A stretch of DNA of 13,143 bases from the NCBI GenBank assembly GCA_017508315.1, contig JAFVZE010000166.1, positions 1 through 13,143 of the forward strand, read 5' to 3'. The notes below the pieces were generated by a model, which worked only from the letters and a program-made list of their open reading frames with translations, was not told where the DNA came from and searched no databases. The stretch is from Kiritimatiellia bacterium (GTDB lineage: Bacteria > Verrucomicrobiota > Kiritimatiellia > RFP12 > UBA1067). The position numbers were made by a program, and so were the translations under genes. Every line of letters begins with the position of its first letter. Positions within the stretch are counted from its first letter, which is position 1. Below are positions 6,584-13,143 of the stretch, in pieces.

Positions 6584-7921
6584 TCACTCCTGCGGATACA
6601 TCTCGTCGATATTGCGAAAACGGTACCCTCCCGACACCTTCATCGTCAACGTCAGGGGTTCGCCCTCGTCGCCGAACCAGTTTCGCGGCCGTACCGATAT
6701 GCTGTACGATTTCCCCGGTTCGAGGGAATACGCCGGCGCGCGCAGATTGACCCTGCCGCCCCTGAATCGTTCAAGCCGGTAGAAGTCGGACACGTACATA
6801 TAGCTTTTGGGTTCCGCGGCTTTTCCCACGGACGGCATCTCGGCGATCTCCAGCCGGTAGCCCTCAACCCCGTCCCCGCCCTTGGCCGGATCAAAAAGGA
6901 AGTGGATGAAGCCGTAGTCGTAACGGGAAATCAGTCTGGCCCCGGCGGCGAATTGGGGCGCGGCGCCATGTCGCGCAGCCGGATATTTCGGATGTGAAGG
7001 CCTGTACGGGATGTCGAAGGACCAGCGTTCGGAAGGAGAAGTCAGCTCTTTCTCGTCATCCGCATTGTAGCGACGGACTTCAATGTATCCGTCGAACACG
7101 TCAATCACCATGAACCCGACGGATTCACGGGCCAAAGGTAGAATTCCTCCCACCGTATTGACACGCTTGCCGGGATAGCACCCGTAATGAAGGGTCGATG
7201 TGTTCATTGCGGTAAACTCATTCTGCCAGATCATCAGTTCATTGCGCAATGGGCAGTGGGTGTGACCGGAAAGAGAAACAACCTGAGGAAACCTGTTCAG
7301 GACATTTCGCAGATGAACACCATGAACATCCGAAGAACCGAGAACCGTACCGGCCGGCTGATAGTGCGACAGGACGAAAATCGGCTTCGACGGATCGCGA
7401 CGGACGCACTCGCCAAGCATCTTTGCAAGCTCTTCCGCCTCTGCGGCGTAGTATTCGCCTTTCTTGAGCTTTTCGCGGGTCGCGACGGCTACAAAATCAT
7501 ATCCGCTGATCGTCCGCCGCGTCACATGACCACTCCCTTGTCCGAAAACGGAGTAGAACTCGTCTATCACCTGATCATATGTACGTCCGGAGCCTTTCCG
7601 CAACCAGATGTCGTGATTACCCGGCACGGCAAAATTACTTGCGCCGCCCAGCTTCGCCCGGCAGGCCGCGAGATACCGCCCGATGGTGGGAATGTCGTCG
7701 AAATCGGATATGTCGCCCGCGTTCAGGACGATATCCGCGTCCATCGGCCTCAACATCTCCAATGCGCGATCAAGCGTATACCATCCCCAGTTGTCCCGCT
7801 CCGGACGCAGCTGATTGTCGCTCATGACCGCGATGCGCAGCCGCACGTCTTTTTTCTTTTCAACTCCTCCGGCCGCGGCGACGGCGGCGGCGCATAAGAA
7901 CTCTCGTCTTGTGGATTTCAT
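6584..7921 (-). CDS. Tat-exported calcineurin-like metallophosphoesterase
   Basis: 445-residue two-domain protein. The N-terminus STRREFLCAAAVAAAGG is a twin-arginine signal (R5-R6), predicting export after folding with metals bound. The metallophosphoesterase core (about 28-285) has D35 in SDNQ, D70 and D73 in GDISD, N102-H103-D104 in PGNHD, H186 in LSHYQ and H220/H222 in SGHTHC. The first motif is D-x-Q instead of D-x-H, as in some secreted members. A C-terminal beta-rich domain (about 325-432, ending in YSLEPGKSYSISV) resembles an FN3-like module. Substrate unknown. Start: GGAAG six to seven bases before the ATG, three bases after the preceding stop. The stop and the first possible GH2 ATG share one base. 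Its place between glycosidase genes suggests removal of phosphate from a glycan or lipid-linked sugar, which is inference. Confidence 0.85.
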   Translation of the reverse strand: MKSTRREFLCAAAVAAAGGVEKKKDVRLRIAVMSDNQLRPERDNWGWYTLDRALEMLRPMDADIVLNAGDISDFDDIPTIGRYLAACRAKLGGASNFAVPGNHDIWLRKGSGRTYDQVIDEFYSVFGQGSGHVTRRTISGYDFVAVATREKLKKGEYYAAEAEELAKMLGECVRRDPSKPIFVLSHYQPAGTVLGSSDVHGVHLRNVLNRFPQVVSLSGHTHCPLRNELMIWQNEFTAMNTSTLHYGCYPGKRVNTVGGILPLARESVGFMVIDVFDGYIEVRRYNADDEKELTSPSERWSFDIPYRPSHPKYPAARHGAAPQFAAGARLISRYDYGFIHFLFDPAKGGDGVEGYRLEIAEMPSVGKAAEPKSYMYVSDFYRLERFRGGRVNLRAPAYSLEPGKSYSISVRPRNWFGDEGEPLTLTMKVSGGYRFRNIDEMYPQE

Positions 7922-7924
7922 GCT

Positions 7925-10282
7925 TCACTTCCTGCAGTATACGACTGCACCTCCTCCTATCGTGATCTTGCCGCGGAGAACGCCATGATCCGTCTTTACG
8001 TCCGAAAGAGACGCATTGACGGTTGAGACCTCCCTGTACCGCGGGACATCCCGCACCGCGAACTTGACGCTGGCGTCACCGCCATTCCAATTTGAAAACA
8101 CCAGAATGTCGGCGCGAGGCCCCTCGAGAAGCGATATTTCGACAAGATGGTCGGAGGTGGCCGCCCTGCGGCGGACGTCTTTCAGCACCTTGCCGCGGAA
8201 GAACTCGCGGTGGGCCTTCGGATACTGCAGCATTCCATATTTCCCAGGATCCGCCTTTCCCTGCCTCCAATAGTCGAGAGCAGGGAAGAATCCTACCATA
8301 CGGACCGTTCCCTTTCCCATTCTGAGTTCACGCCAATAAGGCCTTGCGGATCCTACAATCACATCCATTGATGCGAAGGAATCGAGGACCTTGCGCTTGA
8401 CGAGCTCGAACTTGGGGCGGCCCACCTTCTGCTGCTTCACATACCGCGGCCGCGGCAACGCCGCATCCAATGGATTGTTGCATTCATCAGCCGACATCGC
8501 GTTGGCTCCGAGGTAAAGAATCCCTCCCTGCTTGACCCATGACAGGATGTCCTCCGCCACATCCCGTCTGACATTGCGGTCAAGCACAAAAAGCATCCTG
8601 TACCGCGACAGTTCCGTTTTCACGGCGTCTTCGCCAATCACATCCGTCCGCACGCCGCAATGGCGCAAAAGCATCGACAGCGCACTGCGTTCCATACCGA
8701 ATTCGCTGTCTTCGCCGATCTGCCAGACATCCCCCGTCACCCCGACCAGGATCGCCGCATCGCCCTTCGCGCATTTCGCGGCGAGAATACCCCTCTCGTA
8801 TTCGCCGACGGAATAGGCGAAATGCCGCATCGGCGCAAAAATCTCCGGACGGTGGCTGTTGTAGTCGGAAGAAGGCGCATAGCGCGGACCGTAGTTGAAG
8901 AAGTAAAGCGACTTCGCGCCGCGCCCGAGCGCCATATACGCCTTGCAGGAGATAAGCCACTCGTTGCAGCCGCAGAGAATGCAGTAGACCCCGAACGGGA
9001 TTCCCCGTATCGAACAGGCCGAACGCATCGTGTCGAAATAGATGGAATTGATCTGTTTGGTGCGTCCGAAATTCGCCCAGTCTTCGCACCATCCGTAGGT
9101 AAGCGCGCCCGAGCCGTAAATATCGAACCAATCGCTGCTGTGGCCGACGAGGTTGCCGGAGAAAACGAGTCCGATCCCCTGATTGACCCCCGTTCTGAGC
9201 GCAGGATCGACCGCCGTCAGCGCATCGGTGATCGCCTGAAACGACCCGGTGAAAAGCGAATTCATTTTCTTCGCCGAACGGTAGAACCGGATCCCGTCCG
9301 ACTTGTCGCACGTTGCCCCGCCGGGAACGCTCTTGATGCAGAGCGCGCAGTTGGTCATGTGCGCCATCGGTATCCCGGGCTCGTCGGCACAGTTGACATA
9401 AAGCGATCTGCCGCCGGCGGGAAATGCCGGACGGGTCTCCAACCATTTGCGGGCGCGTTTCAAAAGCTTCTCTCCGTCCGGATGAAGCATCTCATCGTCA
9501 TTTGCAAATCCGGGCGAAAAACCCTCCCGCGCCCAATTAAGCCCTTCAGCGGCGTAATGGACGCCGTTGATCCCGACACGCCGAAACACCTCCATTTCGT
9601 TTTCCCATGTGCGCGGATCAACGATTCTGCGGTTCAACGCAAGCCCCGCCCCCACCGGAAACGCCGCCGGCCGTTTCCCTTCAACCGGCGGCAGGGTTTC
9701 TACGATCCGCAGCGTCCTCTCCGACGCGTCAAGGTCGCACTCCACGACGACATCCATTTTTTCGGGGTCGAGCGTCGCTGTGAACCCCGCCGCGGGCGCG
9801 GATTTACGGACGATCTTTCCGCGCGGCATCGATCCGTCGGCGGAGCCGGCGAACTCGACCGTGAACTCGGACGATTCCGTCGGATTGTCGTAGCCGCGGA
9901 TCATCCGCATCATCACCCGTTCGAGTTTGCGCGGGCCGACAAGTGCCGAATAATCCATCCACGCCGTAGTCTCACCCGGCTCGAGCCAGGCCTTGCGCCC
10001 GCCCGGCGGGATCGCGCCCGGCTTAAGCCCATTCTTGGTGACGCTTGCCGTCTGGTAGTACGGGCGGCAGCCGTGACGGATGAAAATCGCCAGCGCCGCG
10101 GAAGGATTGGACTTGCCGCATATCACCCGGAACCAGAGATTGCTGCGTCCGGAAGAGCCGAGTTCGACCTCTTCGTCGGTCTCTTCCGAAACCGCACGAT
10201 TGATCGCAGGCGCGTCTGCGGCGGCAAAGAAAGCCGCCGCCAGACAAAATGCCACATTTCTACTTATCCGCAAGTTCCGCAT
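7925..10282 (-). CDS. Secreted glycosidase-like protein with GH42-like layout, family unrecognised
   Basis: 785 residues, preceded by a Sec signal peptide (about 1-24, hydrophobic VAFCLAAAFFAA, likely cut after ADA). A beta-sandwich-like N-terminal part runs to about 200, then a predicted TIM barrel from about 205 to 500. NCADEPG (297-303) resembles the beta-4 acid/base motif of clan GH-A enzymes, giving E301 as candidate. E400 (GWCEDW) and E441 (CNEW) are other conserved-looking acids. Residues about 505-670 resemble the amidotransferase-like trimerisation domain of GH42 proteins (hydrophobic strand MLFVLDRN, then WVKQGGILYLGANA). A small C-terminal beta domain follows. Unusually Cys-rich: C297, C312, C315, C325, C399, C423, C434, C437, C439 and C446. 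No Shine-Dalgarno precedes the ATG at 10282, so translation may depend on coupling to the upstream stop 22 bases away. I do not recognise a named family. Confidence 0.7.
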   Translation of the reverse strand: MRNLRISRNVAFCLAAAFFAAADAPAINRAVSEETDEEVELGSSGRSNLWFRVICGKSNPSAALAIFIRHGCRPYYQTASVTKNGLKPGAIPPGGRKAWLEPGETTAWMDYSALVGPRKLERVMMRMIRGYDNPTESSEFTVEFAGSADGSMPRGKIVRKSAPAAGFTATLDPEKMDVVVECDLDASERTLRIVETLPPVEGKRPAAFPVGAGLALNRRIVDPRTWENEMEVFRRVGINGVHYAAEGLNWAREGFSPGFANDDEMLHPDGEKLLKRARKWLETRPAFPAGGRSLYVNCADEPGIPMAHMTNCALCIKSVPGGATCDKSDGIRFYRSAKKMNSLFTGSFQAITDALTAVDPALRTGVNQGIGLVFSGNLVGHSSDWFDIYGSGALTYGWCEDWANFGRTKQINSIYFDTMRSACSIRGIPFGVYCILCGCNEWLISCKAYMALGRGAKSLYFFNYGPRYAPSSDYNSHRPEIFAPMRHFAYSVGEYERGILAAKCAKGDAAILVGVTGDVWQIGEDSEFGMERSALSMLLRHCGVRTDVIGEDAVKTELSRYRMLFVLDRNVRRDVAEDILSWVKQGGILYLGANAMSADECNNPLDAALPRPRYVKQQKVGRPKFELVKRKVLDSFASMDVIVGSARPYWRELRMGKGTVRMVGFFPALDYWRQGKADPGKYGMLQYPKAHREFFRGKVLKDVRRRAATSDHLVEISLLEGPRADILVFSNWNGGDASVKFAVRDVPRYREVSTVNASLSDVKTDHGVLRGKITIGGGAVVYCRK

Positions 10283-10309
10283 TATTTGCCGTTATGCGCC
10301 GCATTATTT
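10277..10309. repeat. 11-bp direct repeat at a gene junction
   Basis: AAATAATGCGG on the minus strand occurs at 10309-10299 and 10287-10277, exactly 22 bases apart. The upstream copy holds the stop of the 10304-13143 gene overlapping an out-of-frame ATG (TAATG). The downstream copy holds the ATG of the 785-residue gene. Confidence 0.6.
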
Positions 10310-13143
10310 TTCCGCAAACTCGTCCTTGAGCATGAACTTGAACGGCTTGGAAGGTTTCGAAACCTCACCTTTCTTGTTCCGCCAGACGATAAAGGCGTAA
10401 TGATCGCGCCCGGCAAGAAATCCTTTCACGAGCTCCCCCGACGCTTTGAGGTTCCTGCCTAGAAGAATCGCCCCCTCTCCCGTCGGCGTCAGACTCACAT
10501 AGATGTCGTAACCGGCCGCCTCCGGCATTTCCCCGAACGCGAAATGTCCGCGCGTGCCGTCGTAGTAATGAAGCGGATGCGTCACGCCGGTGATCTCGGT
10601 CGCAGGGAGCGTGCCGACGATCTCGGCGAGGGGGTTCTGCCGCTTCACGCCCTTCGGCGGGGGCGGCATCTTCGCGCCGCCAGCGGGCTCGATGCGTTCG
10701 ACGTAAAGCGAACCGAACTTGACCGGAGTCGGCTTCACATCCACGAGCGCGTTCACATGCATCGCCTTCGGCCGGCGCTCGACATAGATCTTTTCGAGCG
10801 AAAGCGGATAGTCGACCCGTCCGTTGCCGCCGTAGGCGCCCCACCAGCACGAACCGGGATAGCGCGAAGAGTCCCACGGCCGGTTGCCGGGCAGCTCAAA
10901 CCGCACGAGACGGCGGCCGCTGAAATTGAAAAAGCTGTCGCACTTCGTGTCGTCCACGTTGTAGGTGGACTCCTGACCGACGCTGATGAAGCGCTCGCCT
11001 TCGGCGTCCCTGAGCTCGTAGACGACGCGTCCCCAGTCCGCCTCGGTTTCGACCTCAAGCGCGATCACGCGCGGGCGCCCGGGAAGAAGGACGCTCTTCG
11101 GCGGAACGATCGTCGTGCAGAACGGCATCGCATCACGGTCGGGAAGACCGTCAGGAAGACAAACCGACAATTTTCCGGCGTCTGCCGTCACGTTCATTTC
11201 GACCGGGAAACGGATGATGTTGCCGGGCATGTTCTCCAGATATTCCTTCGGCGGCGTTTCGGTGGACTGTTTCCAGACCGCGAGTGAAGAGACCTTGACG
11301 GCCCCCTTCTCCGGTTTCGTTTCCGCCGCATCGAAAGTCTGCCTGCCGAACTCTATATCCCCCTTGCAGCCGATCATGAAAATAGGCTCGGGTGAGATTA
11401 TCGACGGGAAGTTCACATTGTCCATCGCATCGAAAAGCTGACGGAACTTGGCCTTGAAAGGAACTTTTCCGCGCACCGTCCACATCACATGAAGCGGCTC
11501 GCCGGTTTTGACATTGGCGTATTCAAGGACGAAAATTCCGAGCGACGGCGTCGGCACCACCCGCTTGAACTCGCAGTCCCGCAGAAGGCGGATCATCGTG
11601 CCGCACGCGGCATAGCTCGGATAGGGGTTGAGCGTAAGCCGCGAAAGGCCGCCGCCGCTGTAATGCTGCTCGCCCCAGTACGATGCGCATTCGGCCCCGG
11701 CCGAGATGCACGCCAAAAGCCGCGTCACCCCGTTGGCCGAAAGAATGAAATTGCAGCGCAGCATATTGCGCATAAACTCGCCCGCCGTCAGCGATTCGGG
11801 AGCGGTGCGGGAGATGCAAGGCCCTTCGACCGAAACCAGGAGCGGTTTGTCTTTGCGGTAGCGCGACCATTCCCGGTTAAGGAGCGTAAGCACATAAAGC
11901 GAACAGCTGTGAAGCTGACCTTCCGGCAGCCGATCGAAGAAAGCCGTATCGAACGACATGCCGTCGAAAAGGTGCCGCGTATCGGGGTCTTGCAGATAGG
12001 CCACCGTGAAAAGCGGACTTCCCCACGGAAGCATCAGCTTCTTGCCCGGAAACGCGCGCCGGTAGATTTCGGCAAAGCGCACGAGATTCGTTTTGAAGAA
12101 CTGGTACTTCTCCTCCTGCGCCGGAGTGCGGGGCGAAGGCGGAATTCCGCAGAGCGCCGTTATCGACGCCTGCTCGCCGATGCCGCCGGGCTCGGCGAAA
12201 ATGTTCTGGTACGACGGATCCGAAACCTCGGATTCGGGAGTTGCCGTTTTACGGAGCTGCTCTTCAAGATCGGGCAGAAGATATCCGGTGGGTCTTCCGG
12301 TATTGAGCGTCGCGACGCCGAAATCCTTCACCCCGTACTGTTTGGCGAGCGGAGCGATCTCGTCGCTCTTGCAGAGATTTTTGAACGAAAACGCCTCAAT
12401 GCCAAGCTTGAAGGCGATCGAGCACGCGTCATAGGCGGGGAGAGAGAAATGCACCCCCATCCCCACCGGCCAGCAGCCGAACATCAGCCCCGGCGCCTCG
12501 AAAGGACGAGACTCGTAGCGACGCGGACGCAGAACGACGAGACTGCGCTCGTACGGCACGCCGTTTACCGTAAGCTTAGCCGAATGCCAGCCGAACTTCT
12601 TCACCGGCACGTCGATGCGGATTTCGGCGCTGTCCTTACCCGGCACCGTCAGCGAATATTCCCGCTTGAGCGCCGACTTGCCGTCATAGCTCTTCGTTTC
12701 GAGCGTCACTTCCGCCGCGCAGTCTGAACCTGCGCGGTTGGCAAGCTTCAGCCGGTAGGCCGGCGACGGATTCATCCCCACCCAGACATTGCCGAGCGCC
12801 TCCGGCGTAAAGTCGATCTCGAGCGGAGACTCCTTGAGCGAAATCGCGTGCACCAGAACCCCCGACGGCTCGCCGACACCGTGACGGCTGTAATGAGAAG
12901 GCTCCGGATGCGCACGGTAGTTCTCGACCCGCCCGGTGAGCTCGAACTCGAGAATTTCGCGGTCGGCGAACGCGGCGAGTTTGTCCTGTCTGAGCGGAAC
13001 ACGGATGAGCTGGAGTTTGCCGTCCGCCGAAATCGGCTCGGCGGGAACGCAGTCGACGGGGAAGCCCGACCCGGGGCGGTAGAACTGCACGGTCAGGAAA
13101 TTATTGTTGGTGCAACTCGCCAGAAGATACATCGCCTCGTAGC
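10304..13143 (-). CDS. Large glycosidase-like protein, clan GH-A-like, family unrecognised (5' end off the right edge)
   Basis: The frame is open to the right edge (946 codons visible). The first Met (13132) is preceded by in-frame Tyr-Glu-Ala and no signal peptide follows, so the true start lies outside. Numbered from that Met: a beta-sandwich region to about 205; a predicted TIM barrel at about 212-520 with FAEPGG (E314, beta-4-like acid/base candidate), a downstream segment FAEIYRRAFPGKKLML, then VSVEGP (E436, beta-7-like nucleophile candidate) and YWGEQHYSGGG (485-495). NPYPSYAACGTM (502-513) followed by a beta strand is typical of the barrel exit in GH-A families such as GH5 and GH39. 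Further beta domains follow, the last (about 850-938, ending GEVSKPSKPFKFML) FN3-like. First visible gene of the operon, ending 21 bases before the next ATG. Glycosidase role is inference from layout; no named family is recognised. Confidence 0.65.
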   Translation of the reverse strand, partial: YEAMYLLASCTNNNFLTVQFYRPGSGFPVDCVPAEPISADGKLQLIRVPLRQDKLAAFADREILEFELTGRVENYRAHPEPSHYSRHGVGEPSGVLVHAISLKESPLEIDFTPEALGNVWVGMNPSPAYRLKLANRAGSDCAAEVTLETKSYDGKSALKREYSLTVPGKDSAEIRIDVPVKKFGWHSAKLTVNGVPYERSLVVLRPRRYESRPFEAPGLMFGCWPVGMGVHFSLPAYDACSIAFKLGIEAFSFKNLCKSDEIAPLAKQYGVKDFGVATLNTGRPTGYLLPDLEEQLRKTATPESEVSDPSYQNIFAEPGGIGEQASITALCGIPPSPRTPAQEEKYQFFKTNLVRFAEIYRRAFPGKKLMLPWGSPLFTVAYLQDPDTRHLFDGMSFDTAFFDRLPEGQLHSCSLYVLTLLNREWSRYRKDKPLLVSVEGPCISRTAPESLTAGEFMRNMLRCNFILSANGVTRLLACISAGAECASYWGEQHYSGGGLSRLTLNPYPSYAACGTMIRLLRDCEFKRVVPTPSLGIFVLEYANVKTGEPLHVMWTVRGKVPFKAKFRQLFDAMDNVNFPSIISPEPIFMIGCKGDIEFGRQTFDAAETKPEKGAVKVSSLAVWKQSTETPPKEYLENMPGNIIRFPVEMNVTADAGKLSVCLPDGLPDRDAMPFCTTIVPPKSVLLPGRPRVIALEVETEADWGRVVYELRDAEGERFISVGQESTYNVDDTKCDSFFNFSGRRLVRFELPGNRPWDSSRYPGSCWWGAYGGNGRVDYPLSLEKIYVERRPKAMHVNALVDVKPTPVKFGSLYVERIEPAGGAKMPPPPKGVKRQNPLAEIVGTLPATEITGVTHPLHYYDGTRGHFAFGEMPEAAGYDIYVSLTPTGEGAILLGRNLKASGELVKGFLAGRDHYAFIVWRNKKGEVSKPSKPFKFMLKDEFAEK

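Noticed and set aside
5211..6782. A 523-codon plus-strand open frame opposite the GH2 gene
   Set aside because: The minus strand holds clear GH2 catalytic motifs, while the plus-strand translation has no domain and runs across two minus-strand genes.
8660..10462. A 600-codon plus-strand open frame across the 785-residue gene and the end of its neighbour
   Set aside because: It is antisense to a gene with a signal peptide and domain-like motifs, its translation is Arg/Pro-rich with no recognisable motif, and such long antisense frames are common in G+C-rich DNA.
11489..12727. A 412-codon plus-strand open frame inside the large glycosidase-like gene
   Set aside because: Arg-rich composition with no motif, fully antisense to a longer coherent frame.

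Overview
The window is G+C-rich, densely coding bacterial DNA. It has no tRNA, rRNA, CRISPR array, insertion sequence or phage gene that I can see. The core genes are ordinary bacterial ones. The right half encodes large exported glycosidase-like proteins, one of them next to a Tat-exported phosphoesterase. My best guess, by inference only, is an uncultivated member of the PVC group (Lentisphaerota, Kiritimatiellota or Verrucomicrobiota) living on complex glycans. No marker gene proves this.

Region 1 (1-3923, all minus strand, read right to left) is a housekeeping operon: trigger factor (tig), the protease subunit clpP, its unfoldase clpX, and aspartate 1-decarboxylase (panD), whose start lies inside the end of clpX. 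After a 104-base gap with its own perfect extended -10 promoter comes a Nif3/YbgI-type dinuclear metal protein that runs off the left edge. tig, clpP and clpX form one proteostasis pathway; panD is a metabolic passenger (beta-alanine for pantothenate and CoA).

Region 2 (3924-4664) holds a divergent promoter region, a small plus-strand YfcE-type phosphodiesterase, and a short convergent gap with a terminator hairpin and a palindromic REP-like element. Both yfcE and the Nif3-like gene have TATAAT boxes only 6-8 bases before the ATG and no Shine-Dalgarno sequence, so both are predicted to be leaderless.

Region 3 (4665-13143, all minus strand) looks like one transcription unit of four genes: a >946-codon glycosidase-like protein entering from the right edge, a 785-residue Cys-rich secreted protein with a GH42-like architecture, a Tat-exported calcineurin-like phosphoesterase, and a Sec-exported GH2 glycoside hydrolase. 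Junctions are 21, 3 and 23 bases, and a terminator follows the last gene. I read this as an extracytoplasmic glycan-processing locus. It contains the only candidates for poorly described biology here: the two large proteins, which I cannot place in a named family, and their pairing with a phosphoesterase. No transporter, sulfatase or regulator is inside the window, so the substrate cannot be named.

There is no gene-free stretch longer than 300 bases. The longest gaps are 3924-4077 and 477-580, both promoter regions.
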